From Neorhizobium tomejilense (GTDB taxonomy: Bacteria > Pseudomonadota > Alphaproteobacteria > Rhizobiales > Rhizobiaceae): a stretch of DNA of 64,000 nt. The stretch covers positions 1-64,000 of the forward strand of contig PVBG01000028.1 in assembly GCA_002968845.1 (NCBI GenBank), in the 5' to 3' direction. Under the pieces are notes generated by a model that worked only from the letters and a program-made list of their open reading frames with translations, did not search any database and was not told the DNA's origin. Below are positions 8,926 through 16,814 of the stretch, piece after piece (the stretch's first letter is position 1; each line of letters begins with the position of its first letter). Both the position numbers and the translations under genes were made by a program.

Positions 8926-9861
8926 ATGCCTATTGCATCAGATTTTCCGCAGTCGATCTCCGAAACCTTCACTGCCACGCGCGAGCAGATCGTCCTGCCA
9001 GGAGGCGCCTCCTATCTGATCCGGCGGGACGACTATCCCAATCCGATCTGCATCTGGAACTATCATCCGGAATGGGAGATCCATTTCATCCCGGGTGCGA
9101 GTGGCTTCGCCTACGTCGGTGACTATATTGGCCCCTTTCGGCCGGGACACCTCATGCTCACAGGCACCAATCTGCCGCATAATTGGATTACACCCGGCGC
9201 ACCGGAGATCCCCGGCCGCGACCTGGTCCTACAATTCGACGCGGATGCCCTGATTGGCGTCCGTGCGATCTGTCCCGAGTTTGACGTGCTCCATCGACTG
9301 AAGCCACTCGCTCAGCGCGGGATTGAGGTTTTGGGTCCAGAGGCCTTCGCCATCGGGGCCAAGATCCTTGAACTGCACGCCGTCGGCCACCGGGGCGGAC
9401 TAGGGCTCTTTCTGGAAATTCTGCAGGACATCGAGGCTGCATCGCCGAAGCGCCTGCTTGCGAGCGAACACTTTCTCTCAGTCTATAATCAGGTGTCGGA
9501 CCGCAGGCACCGTCGGATCGACCAGGCGATACAGATCCTGCAATCGAATCCCGGCGCGCAGATGCACGAGGTGGCGGAACAGGTCGGTTTCGAGCCCTCT
9601 GCCTTCTCGCGCGCCTTTCGGCGTCTCACGGGCATGAACTTCTCCGACTACAGCCGTTCGGTCCGCGTCTGGCGAGCCCGCACACTGCTTGCGGAGACAG
9701 AGACAACGATCACCGACGTCTGTTTCGAGGCCGGCTTCAACAACCTGTCCAACTTCAATCGCTACTTCCGGATGGAAACGGGCCTCACACCTCGAGCCTA
9801 TCGCAAGGCCGCGCGCATCAGAGCGAAGTCGGTTATCGCTGGCTCGCTAAAACAAGCCTAA
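8926..9861 (+). CDS. AraC-family transcriptional regulator of the polyol operon
   Basis: The 311-residue protein has an N-terminal cupin-like sensor region (about 1-180, WNYHPEWEIHFIPGASGFAY) and two C-terminal helix-turn-helix motifs (MHEVAEQVGFEPSAFSRAFR and TITDVCFEAGFNNLSNFNRY), ending with the family motif GLTPRAYRK. It is divergent from the transport operon, with a pair of direct repeats between them. It most likely activates that operon when the polyol is present. Confidence 0.92.
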   Translation: MPIASDFPQSISETFTATREQIVLPGGASYLIRRDDYPNPICIWNYHPEWEIHFIPGASGFAYVGDYIGPFRPGHLMLTGTNLPHNWITPGAPEIPGRDLVLQFDADALIGVRAICPEFDVLHRLKPLAQRGIEVLGPEAFAIGAKILELHAVGHRGGLGLFLEILQDIEAASPKRLLASEHFLSVYNQVSDRRHRRIDQAIQILQSNPGAQMHEVAEQVGFEPSAFSRAFRRLTGMNFSDYSRSVRVWRARTLLAETETTITDVCFEAGFNNLSNFNRYFRMETGLTPRAYRKAARIRAKSVIAGSLKQA

Positions 9862-10347
9862 GCCGTGAGAAGAAAGTCATGTACCGACGAGCTGAAGGAA
9901 GTGCAGCCATGGCGCGACGTGTCTTGGAGCGGTAGAACCGCTACTTTCTCGACGCGCGAGATCAGGCAACGAAAACCTGAGGGAAAAATAACCAGGGCTA
10001 ACTCGCCGGCCACATCGTCACTGGCGAGTTAGCCATTCCTGATGATGCTCTTCGACCGGCCGAGCGCACGCCTACGTCCCTCCCTGAACGCGCACTTTCC
10101 TCTACCGCAGGCCGTCCCGTCTGTTCATCGAAGATCGGCATCGTGTCCACAAATCATCTGTAACATGGGGATTCCGCCATCAGCTGTCCCTCCTCAGCAA
10201 GGGAGTGGAATCGGAGAAGAAGCACAGACGGTTGTGTCTTCCTGTGTTAAAGTCCCCCGCGGTCGCGGGCCGTCTAGGCAAGCTTTGCAAGCGTAGCTGA
10301 GGCGATGCCACGCGGCTTAGCTGCCGTGCCTACCTCTGGCCCCATGA
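9862..10347. other. Intergenic stretch, no gene recognised
   Basis: About 490 bp follow the AraC gene. Short frames occur (for example plus 10042-10296), but none has a ribosome site or family match. No promoter, terminator or repeat stands out. Confidence 0.5.
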
Positions 10348-10689
10348 TCAAGCTCCATTGACATGGTCATTCTCGATCTGAAAAACTTTTATGATGGTAG
10401 AGCAGTTCGGGTCGCCTTCGTCGAGAAGCTGTACCGGCGAGATCCAGCCGACTGCAACGCTCACGGCCGTAGCGACCGCCCAACCGGGTTCTTCGCCGGC
10501 GCGTTGCAAAAGCCGCGGTCCATGTGACTCGACGCACTGGCGAGATTGCTGGATTGCGGCTACGGGAGCATTGGCGCGTTCCAGATGCGCGCTTATCTCA
10601 GCCTGAAGAGGATCGATGACAAAAAGAGCGAACAGCCAGGCTGCGATATCCGAGATCATCAAAAAACCTATCACTGGTTCGGCAAACAT
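10348..10689 (-). CDS. Hypothetical protein with N-terminal hydrophobic segment
   Basis: The 113-residue frame starts with a hydrophobic N-terminus (VIGFLMISDIAAWLFALFVI), which could anchor it in the membrane. An amphipathic alanine- and glutamine-rich part and a second weakly hydrophobic stretch (WAVATAVSVAVGWISPVQLL) follow. I recognise no domain. The composition and codon pattern look coding, but the ribosome site is weak and there is no operon partner. Confidence 0.5.
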   Translation of the reverse strand: MFAEPVIGFLMISDIAAWLFALFVIDPLQAEISAHLERANAPVAAIQQSRQCVESHGPRLLQRAGEEPGWAVATAVSVAVGWISPVQLLDEGDPNCSTIIKVFQIENDHVNGA

Positions 10690-11042
10690 GTCGGAAACGG
10701 TCCGACATCACGAAAGCGCCGAAGACTTCGCCAGAGGGGCCCGGACCAAGGGTCGTTGTTAAAATAGATAGTGTTCGCTAGCGTTCAAGGCTCGCCGGTC
10801 GACGACCAGTATGGCAACGCCTTTCGTATGTTCGGTTGGCGGCGGTGGCCTTCCTCCCAACGCCCGCCAACTCGCCACTGGCCTTAGGTGAGCCTAATGC
10901 ATGCACGGAATACATGGCGGCCATGATTTGCTCGCTTGCTCTCGGCACCCCATATACTCTGAGACTATCCAGGTGAGTTTCAAGTATGATGCCGTTCCGT
11001 CGCCGCCAGTGGCTGAGCGACGGCGTGCGCGAAGGAGACAGC
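10690..11042. other. Intergenic stretch, no gene recognised
   Basis: About 350 bp separate the minus-strand hypothetical gene from the small plus-strand gene at 11043. A minus frame covering 10778-11113 overlaps the latter and looks like a shadow. No regulatory motif was recognised. Confidence 0.45.
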
Positions 11043-11324
11043 ATGGAAGAAATTGCCAAAACCCTTGTAGAAATGGATCCCGTCGAGCGGTTCCAACTGC
11101 TTGACACCGTCACCGACGCGCTGAGGCAAGCTGCTGGTCAAGCCGAAGAACAGGGCGACACTTGCTTCGCCGCCAATTCGAGATGTCTGGCGGGTTCGAT
11201 CGTAGGATGCGCTAATGATCCGGAAGGAGAAAACCTAGCGGCCGCCGAGCTTTTGCTGAGGCAGGGCGTCATGCTCCTGCACTTATATTCGAACAGGTCG
11301 AACGCGCGGTCCGTGCTTCATTAG
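11043..11324 (+). CDS. Small hypothetical protein
   Basis: The frame from ATG 11043 (93 residues) follows GAAGGAGACAGC, a good ribosome site, which is why I prefer it to the in-frame start at 10986. It begins MEEIAKTLVEMDPVERFQLL and is helical and acidic, with two cysteines (DTCFAANSRCLAG). I recognise no family. Confidence 0.55.
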   Translation: MEEIAKTLVEMDPVERFQLLDTVTDALRQAAGQAEEQGDTCFAANSRCLAGSIVGCANDPEGENLAAAELLLRQGVMLLHLYSNRSNARSVLH

Positions 11325-11539
11325 GTCAATCCGCGAACTGTGCGAGCAGAGCTCCGGGAACCGAGTACATTTCCCTCGGTTTGGAGGCGATGAAACCGAT
11401 CCGACCGCACCAGCCCATCCATCCGTGCGCAACCAAACCGATGACTTCCAAGACGACACCGGCGTGACAGACGAGATCATCGTCGTGGTTCAGGCTCGGT
11501 CGGGCACGTGTCTAACGTAAACTCCGAAGAAGCGCGGTG

Positions 11540-12109
11540 ATGCCCATGCAGGCCGATTTGTTTAAGGAGCAGGCGCCCTTTTTTCCCGCCGGCTTCCGTT
11601 ACTTGCCAGATGTGGTTCCTGCGGGGATGCAGGCCGACCTGGTGCGCCTTATCAAGGAAATGCCGCTGAAGCCCTTCGATTTCCATGGCTACGAAGGCAA
11701 GCGGCGCGTTGCCTCCTTCGGTTGGAAGTTTGATTTCGATACGCAGCGCCTTCGTCAGACTGAAGCGATACCCGACGATCTGCTGCCAGTCCGCGACATC
11801 GCTGCCCATTTCGCCGGCATTCGGCCTGACAGTTTGCAGCAGGTATTGGTGACGGAATATGAGCCTGGCGCGCCGATCGGCTGGCACAGGGACAAAGCGG
11901 CCTTCGCCCATGTTGTCGGCCTGTCGCTTCTATCTAGCTGTAGGTTCAGGCTGAGACGGCGAGCTGGTAGCAAATGGGAACGTTTTTCTATATCAGCGGA
12001 ACCCGGCTCGGCCTATCTGCTGTCAGGGCCAAGCAGGAATGAATGGGAGCATTCCATCCCGCCTGTCGATCGGCTGCGCTACTCGATCACCTTTCGTGAG
12101 CTCAGGTGA
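11540..12109 (+). CDS. AlkB-like 2-oxoglutarate/Fe(II) dioxygenase
   Basis: The 189-residue protein has the catalytic set of the AlkB fold: iron ligands in IGWHRDKAAF (HxD) and in NEWEHSIPPV (distal H), and the 2-oxoglutarate-binding arginines in RLRYSITFREL. An earlier segment (KRRVASFGWKFDF) matches the nucleotide-recognition lid region of bacterial AlkB-like proteins. The length is normal for the family. Such enzymes reverse alkyl damage on nucleic-acid bases by oxidative dealkylation. GTG-ATG occur together at 11537-11542; I take the ATG at 11540. Confidence 0.9.
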   Translation: MPMQADLFKEQAPFFPAGFRYLPDVVPAGMQADLVRLIKEMPLKPFDFHGYEGKRRVASFGWKFDFDTQRLRQTEAIPDDLLPVRDIAAHFAGIRPDSLQQVLVTEYEPGAPIGWHRDKAAFAHVVGLSLLSSCRFRLRRRAGSKWERFSISAEPGSAYLLSGPSRNEWEHSIPPVDRLRYSITFRELR

Positions 12110-12153
12110 CGCCCTTGCCAGCGAGCGGGAGTGCCATAACAACTTGCCGCCCG

Positions 12154-12381
12154 CTATCTGAGCGGGTTCTCAGCGCAATTTCGTTTGCGGTTTCGCAAAC
12201 CGCACGCCATCCCCCCGTCGTCTTCGGAGATGAATTCCACTCCGGCATTCTTGAAGGCGATACGTATCACTCCTAGCGTCGAGGCATGCCTGGACCAGCC
12301 TCCCTCCCGATCCTCACATCCAGCGTCGGCTTCAGCTGGAGCGCGCTTTCGGGTCCAACGCCCAACCTCCTGGTTGGACAA
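12154..12381 (-). pseudogene. Remnant resembling the tail of an XRE-type regulator
   Basis: A 75-residue minus frame contains STLGVIRIAFKNAGVEFISE followed by DDGG. This resembles the tail common in rhizobial helix-turn-helix proteins (TL-x-IRRALEAAGVEFI-x-ENG-GGPGVRL). No HTH precedes it, and the closing GVRL is degraded to ACGLR. I read it as a fragment rather than a gene. The sequence between its stop and the downstream dinB end holds nothing else. Confidence 0.4.
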
Positions 12382-12391
12382 GACTGGCGGT

Positions 12392-13480
12392 CTAAAGCGC
12401 CAGCCTTAGCTGCGGTTCCGCAGACGGTGCTTGCCGCTCCAGCGAGGACAGGGTGACGCCGAGCAGACGTATCCCTTTTTTCAGTGGGAAAATCGGCGTG
12501 AGAAGCAGGCCGATCAGATCCTGAAAATCAGTGATCGCCGACAGGGGTGCAGGGACCGTCTTGCTGCGGGTGACTTGGGTAAAGTCGGCATATTTGACCT
12601 TTAGCGTCACCGTCTTGGCGCCAATGTCATTGGCCTCGCAGTAACCCCACACTTTTTCGATCAGCGGCTGAAGCCCTTCGCGGGCAGGCTCAAAGGCGTG
12701 GAGGTCTTGCGAGAATGTGTCTTCCGCGCCGACGGATTTGCGCACCCGATCCGGCTTGACCTGGCGATTGTCGATACCGCGGGCGATGCCATGGAAATAC
12801 GGTCCTGACTTGCCGAAATGCTCCACCAGGAACTCAAGCGTCTTCTCTTTCAGATCCGCGCCCGTTTCGATTCTGAGCCGATGCATCTTTTCGGCCGTTG
12901 CCGGTCCGACACCATGGAATTTATTGACCGGGAGGACTTCAACGAAGGCCGGCCCGTTCCTCGGCGTGATGACTGCCTGTCCATTGGGCTTGTTGAGGTC
13001 GCTCGCCATCTTGGCGAGGAACTTGTTGTAGGAAATCCCGGCCGAGGCGTTGAGGCCGGTGACCAGCTTGATCCTGGCGCGGATCTCCAACGCAATCTCG
13101 GTGGCGATCTCCATGCCCTTGAGGTTTTCGGTAACGTCGAGATAAGCCTCGTCGAGCGAAAGCGGCTCGATGAGGGGCGTGTATTCGGCGAAGATTTCGC
13201 GGATCTGCTGCGACACAGCCTTGTAGACGTCGAAGCGCGGAGGCACGAAAATCAGCTCGGGACATTTGCGCTTGGCAGTCACAGATGGCATTGCCGAGTG
13301 AACGCTGAACTTTCGTGCCTCATAGCTTGCCGCTGCCACTACACCGCGGGCGGCCGAGCCACCGACGGCAATCGGTTTGTTACGTAGGTCCGGATTATCG
13401 CGCTGCTCGACCGAGGCATAAAAGGCATCCATGTCCACATGTATAATTTTCCGGACCGGGGTTGAGTTCATCTCGTCCAT
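12392..13480 (-). CDS. dinB: DNA polymerase IV (Y-family translesion polymerase)
   Basis: The 362-residue protein has the Y-family catalytic motifs IIHVDMDAFYASVEQRDNP and LSLDEAYLDVT, and the finger motif AVGGSAARGVVAAASYEARK. Helix-hairpin-helix (NKFHGVGPATAEKMHRLRI) and little-finger regions follow. It copies past damaged template bases. ATG codons at 13480 and 13471 are both possible; a longer frame to 13531 is less likely because it would overlap the SOS-like box at 13526-13540. Rhizobia often carry extra dinB copies on accessory replicons. Confidence 0.95.
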   Translation of the reverse strand: MDEMNSTPVRKIIHVDMDAFYASVEQRDNPDLRNKPIAVGGSAARGVVAAASYEARKFSVHSAMPSVTAKRKCPELIFVPPRFDVYKAVSQQIREIFAEYTPLIEPLSLDEAYLDVTENLKGMEIATEIALEIRARIKLVTGLNASAGISYNKFLAKMASDLNKPNGQAVITPRNGPAFVEVLPVNKFHGVGPATAEKMHRLRIETGADLKEKTLEFLVEHFGKSGPYFHGIARGIDNRQVKPDRVRKSVGAEDTFSQDLHAFEPAREGLQPLIEKVWGYCEANDIGAKTVTLKVKYADFTQVTRSKTVPAPLSAITDFQDLIGLLLTPIFPLKKGIRLLGVTLSSLERQAPSAEPQLRLAL

Positions 13481-13525
13481 GGCGGCTTTAGGATCACGAT
13501 AGATCGGCCCTCGGAATTCGAGTCG

Positions 13526-13540
13526 AAACAAAAAGAGAAC
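13526..13540 (-). promoter_or_regulatory. Candidate LexA (SOS) box upstream of dinB
   Basis: On the minus strand the sequence reads GTTC-TCTTTTT-GTTT, one base away from the alphaproteobacterial LexA consensus GTTC-N7-GTTC. It lies about 46 bp upstream of the dinB start, a position suited to SOS repression. Confidence 0.6.
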
Positions 13541-13656
13541 ATAGCAGGCTTACGTGCGATATCAACCGAATTCGACGGCGTCTTCTCACTGCGATCGAAA
13601 CCAGCCGCCACCGAAGGCATTCACATCCTGTGGAAATCAACATCGGGAGACACCCA

Positions 13657-13965
13657 ATGGCGGACGACAGCACTACGACAATCCGGGCCACTTTCGAAAC
13701 ACGCGAAGCAGCCGATCTTGCCGTCGAACATCTGGTTCAGCAGCACGGCATATCGAGGCCGGACATCTTTATTCAGTCGGCAACCGACCGCAATTCCGTC
13801 GGCTCGGCGCCGTCGGGCGGCGATGTCTCCCATGAAGAGGGCGCCCGTCGCGACGTGCCTCTCGAAGGCGAGATCGAGGTCTCGGTGGATATCGCATCCA
13901 GCCAAGTCACCGCCGTCGAGCGCAGTCTTGGAGACGCCGGTGCGCTCCGTGTGTCGAGCCGCTGA
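13657..13965 (+). CDS. Small conserved-looking stress-type protein
   Basis: The 102-residue protein starts MADDSTTTIRATFETREAAD after a GGGAG ribosome site. It reads as a ferredoxin-like alpha-beta fold (TIRATFETREAADLAVEHLV, then EIEVSVDIASSQVTAVERSL), ending in an I/V-rich strand (GALRVSSR). I do not recognise a named family. It is followed two bases after its stop by the ligD fragment, so both may come from one former operon. Confidence 0.65.
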   Translation: MADDSTTTIRATFETREAADLAVEHLVQQHGISRPDIFIQSATDRNSVGSAPSGGDVSHEEGARRDVPLEGEIEVSVDIASSQVTAVERSLGDAGALRVSSR

Positions 13966-13967
13966 GC

Positions 13968-14223
13968 ATGGGCGACAATCTCTCAAAATACCGTGCCAAG
14001 CGTGATTTCAAGAAGACCAGCGAGCCGAGAAGCGAGGCGCAGGTCAAGCCGTCGGACCGCCGGCGGTGCGTTATCCGGAGGCACGACGCCACACGGCTCC
14101 ATTATGATCTGAGGCTCGAACTTGACGGAGTTGTTTAAGTCCAGGGCAGTAACCAAAGGGCCGTCGCTTGATACCCACGACAAGCGACTGGCAGTCGAGG
14201 TCGAAGATCACGCGCTCGACTAA
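13968..14223 (+). pseudogene. ligD: LigD N-terminal (3'-phosphoesterase domain) fragment, frameshifted
   Basis: ATG 13968 opens MGDNLSKYRAKRDFKKTSEP, then VIRRHDATRLHYDLRLELDG, the start of the LigD phosphoesterase domain (RHDATRLHYDLRLE carries metal-binding histidines). An extra base near 14131-14135 creates a stop at 14136-14138. The next frame continues the same domain (KSRAVTKGPSLDTHDKRLAV, EVEDH) and then ends at TAA 14221-14223. The rest of the ATP-dependent ligase and polymerase used in Ku-dependent end joining is missing. This is a decayed leftover. Confidence 0.88.
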
Positions 14224-14380
14224 CCTTGTTTCATTTGCAGTTTTCCGCGTAGGCTTCTACTCGTTTGAAAATCTCAACCGTGAGAATTCTCCAGGCTTGA
14301 AGGCCGGTAACCATTTCAGATCAGCCTAGTGAACCGGTAAGGCCATAACGCTACTTCAACTGGAATATTACCGGCTGGGT

Positions 14381-15322
14381 TTACGACAATGTCCGGTTGA
14401 TCCAGTCCGCCATGAATTGCCGGGTTTTAGCAGCCAGCCGGGTCGGTAGCCGTTCGAAGCCATGAGGGCCTTCGGGCACGACAAGGAGGTCCGACCTGCC
14501 GGCTTGGCGTTGCCAGCGGTCATGCATGCGGATGGTATCCTCTACTATGGGATCAAGCGCTCCCGCAATGAATAGGGCAGGGGGCATTGCTGACAGATCC
14601 GCGAAAACTGGCGAAAGGTCCGCGTCGGACGCTAAATTGGCGGTCAATCTGTCGAGGTTCCTCTCAGCCGATTTGGGCTCGATGATCAGACTGCCCTTCG
14701 CTGTCCTGAGGCTTTTCGATCCGCCCAGGTCGAAGGCTCCGCACAACGAGACAAATCCGGCTACCTCTTCGAGCGAGCGATGTCTGGCGAGGCGGGTCAG
14801 CGCACACGCGGCAAGGTGTGCACCAGAAGATTCGCCTTCGATGATCAGCTGATGCGTTTGGAAGTCCGCAACATGATCCAGGGCCCACCCGGTGATGGCG
14901 ACGGCGTCCTCTATCGTCCGCTCAAGATCGTCATCCACCGCAAGATGAAAATCGCCGCTGGCGACGGTGACGCCGCACGATTTCGCCATCCGCATGTTCC
15001 AGCCATCGTCGAGCCGGGAATTGCCCAAGACCCACGCCCCACCGTGAAAGTGCAGGAGAAGAGCTTTGACTATCGGTCGAGGTCGGAGAATGCGGATCAT
15101 CGTCTGATGGTTACCGACCGGCAGCTCGATAGTCTCGATCGATATGTCCGGCCATCGACTTCTCGGCAGGAGACGCTGGCCAATCCCGATAACGCTGTCA
15201 ATCAGCCTGGCGTTCAGCCGTCTGCCCGCGTGGTAACGCGGCATCCATGACAGGACACGGTTGAGACGCCGTGCGCTGGCAAAGTCGCCTGGGTTGAAAA
15301 TGTCGGCAGGGTCGATCTTCAT
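14381..15322 (-). CDS. Alpha/beta-hydrolase (hormone-sensitive-lipase type esterase)
   Basis: The 313-residue protein has the oxyanion-hole motif FHGGAW, the nucleophile motif IEGESSGAHLAA, the acid in GALDPIVEDT and the catalytic histidine in GPHGFERLP. These define the HSL/bacterial esterase family (alpha/beta-hydrolase fold 3). No signal peptide is seen, so it is probably cytoplasmic. ATG 15322 is chosen over the in-frame TTG at 15412. An EcfG-like promoter lies about 120 bp upstream, suggesting stress or stationary-phase expression. Confidence 0.88.
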   Translation of the reverse strand: MKIDPADIFNPGDFASARRLNRVLSWMPRYHAGRRLNARLIDSVIGIGQRLLPRSRWPDISIETIELPVGNHQTMIRILRPRPIVKALLLHFHGGAWVLGNSRLDDGWNMRMAKSCGVTVASGDFHLAVDDDLERTIEDAVAITGWALDHVADFQTHQLIIEGESSGAHLAACALTRLARHRSLEEVAGFVSLCGAFDLGGSKSLRTAKGSLIIEPKSAERNLDRLTANLASDADLSPVFADLSAMPPALFIAGALDPIVEDTIRMHDRWQRQAGRSDLLVVPEGPHGFERLPTRLAAKTRQFMADWINRTLS

Positions 15323-15441
15323 GGTATTACTCGGGCGGCGGCGCCGCAGACCGCAGGCGACACATCTGTCGATCAACACCGATGACGTGCCTGGGGAAGG
15401 GACACTGCCCAATCATGGCAGGCTCCCCCAGAGAGCCGGCA

Positions 15442-15466
15442 AACCAATTCAGCCCGCCAAAGTTCC
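15442..15466 (-). promoter_or_regulatory. EcfG-type promoter for the esterase gene
   Basis: The minus strand reads GGAAC, 16 bases, then GGTT, against the alphaproteobacterial EcfG consensus GGAAC-N16/17-CGTT. The -10 end is about 120 bp upstream of ATG 15322. Confidence 0.6.
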
Positions 15467-15701
15467 GCGTGCCATGCGCATTCTTCCATTCACATCTCAG
15501 ATGCTTGCTCCTTTCCCTCTGCTTCATGCTGCTCCCAAGAAACGAGCGTTGATGTTTCCCTCAGAGCCTGAGCAGCCGTATCCGGTGTAGGTGAGGTTTG
15601 ATCCAGCGGGAAATGCCAGCGAAGTTCCGGTCTTGCTGCCGTCAGATCGACGTGCGCCCGTAGCAAACAGCCTGCCCGTTCCTTCCTCGCCCCCGCCCCC
15701 A

Positions 15702-15726
15702 GGAACAATATTACCCGTTCCCGGTT
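15702..15726 (+). promoter_or_regulatory. EcfG-type promoter for the 15.8-17.8 kb operon
   Basis: GGAAC at 15702-15706, a 16-bp spacer and GGTT at 15723-15726 match the general-stress sigma factor promoter. The first start codon is at 15785, leaving a leader of about 50 nt. Confidence 0.68.
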
Positions 15727-15784
15727 GGAGCTCCGATGACTGCGATGGTTCGCGGTGAAGCCGATTTCAATTCGGGAGGATCCT

Positions 15785-16405
15785 ATGACTGAGACTGGTA
15801 CGGGCCAGGGCGGCCAGGCCGCTTCGTCCTCGAGTTACGCCGCGGCTAAGGGAGATCGATTGGCTGGCAACGCTGCCGCCGTTGAGCCCTCGGGTGCAGC
15901 CGACGACTTGCGGCAGACGCTTTCGGAAGACGTGCAAACAATCAAGGAAGTTGCCCAGGATCAAATTTCAAGCGTCAGCGACAAGGCAAAGGACGCTGCT
16001 GCCGACCAGAAGAATTTCCTTGCGAAGCAACTTGCTGGGGTCGCCGCTGCCCTTGAAAAGGTCGGAGGTGAACTCCAGACAGGCGATCAGGCGGATATCG
16101 GCCGGATGACCAGAGGCATTGGCTCGAGTATCCAGCGGTTCGCGAACGATATCCAAGACCGAAAGATGAGCGAAGTCGCCGGCATGGCAGAAGACTTCGG
16201 GCGCAAACAGCCTTTCGCCTTCCTTGGCATGGCGGCTATCGCCGGATTGGCCGCAAGCCGCTTTCTGACTGCTTCGGCTCGCCGCGGCGACAGCCCGACG
16301 GAGAGAACTCCGTCCTTTGCGGCCTACGGAGAAACAGGCGGGGGCAACGCGTCGAACCGGACTCCATCAGATGAGCAAAGATCGGAAGGAAATTTCAATG
16401 GCTAG
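15785..16405 (+). CDS. Nutrient-deprivation-induced protein family
   Basis: The 206-residue protein is alanine- and serine-rich with long amphipathic helices (DVQTIKEVAQDQISSVSDKA, FANDIQDRKMSEVAGMAEDF). It has one hydrophobic segment near residues 150-172 (QPFAFLGMAAIAGLAASRFL) followed by a disordered polar tail. This organisation matches rhizobial proteins annotated as nutrient-deprivation-induced. ATG 15785 follows GGGAGGATCCT. It is the first gene of a three-gene overlapping operon with a holin-like and a DUF3618 protein. Confidence 0.8.
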   Translation: MTETGTGQGGQAASSSSYAAAKGDRLAGNAAAVEPSGAADDLRQTLSEDVQTIKEVAQDQISSVSDKAKDAAADQKNFLAKQLAGVAAALEKVGGELQTGDQADIGRMTRGIGSSIQRFANDIQDRKMSEVAGMAEDFGRKQPFAFLGMAAIAGLAASRFLTASARRGDSPTERTPSFAAYGETGGGNASNRTPSDEQRSEGNFNG

Positions 16406-16814
16406 TTCATCGGAAAATTCGTCGCTCCCCCAACTCATCAGCGGATTGGTGGAAGATATAACTGGCCTGTTCCGCAAGGAGATTAACCTGGCCAAAACCG
16501 AGGCTGCGGAAAAAATGTCCTCTGCGGTCACCGGAGTGGAAGCGTTTGCAGCCGGATTGGTGTTCGCCATCGCAGCGATCGGTGTTTTGCTCGCGGCGCT
16601 GGTCAGGGGGTTGACGGCGTTCCTCGTCACTCGTGGCATGTCGGAACCGAGTGCAGACGCGATCTCTTCCGTCGTCGTCGGAATCGTCGTGGCGCTGGTT
16701 GCCTGGGGCCTGATGTCTCGCGGCCTGGCCGCTTTCAGGGGCAACAATCTCAATCTCGACCGGACGTCTGCATCGCTGAAGCGGGATGCACAGATCATCA
16801 AGGAGAGAACATAA
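16398..16814 (+). CDS. Phage-holin-like (Holin-X/DUF1469) membrane protein
   Basis: The 138-residue protein has an N-terminal amphipathic helix (LISGLVEDITGLFRKEINLA) and two transmembrane segments (AFAAGLVFAIAAIGVLLAAL and AISSVVVGIVVALVAWGLMS), then a basic tail. This is the layout of the putative holin superfamily III / DUF1469 proteins of rhizobial stress operons, which are not phage lysis genes. Its start overlaps the upstream stop by eight bases. Confidence 0.82.
   Translation: MASSSENSSLPQLISGLVEDITGLFRKEINLAKTEAAEKMSSAVTGVEAFAAGLVFAIAAIGVLLAALVRGLTAFLVTRGMSEPSADAISSVVVGIVVALVAWGLMSRGLAAFRGNNLNLDRTSASLKRDAQIIKERT

Larger units (their letters stand above)
15323..15784. other. Divergent intergenic region with two EcfG-like promoters
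   Basis: This 462-bp gap separates the esterase gene from the stress-protein operon. It holds one GGAAC-N16-GGTT motif facing each way (15442-15466 leftward, 15702-15726 rightward). No credible gene is seen in it. Confidence 0.6.
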
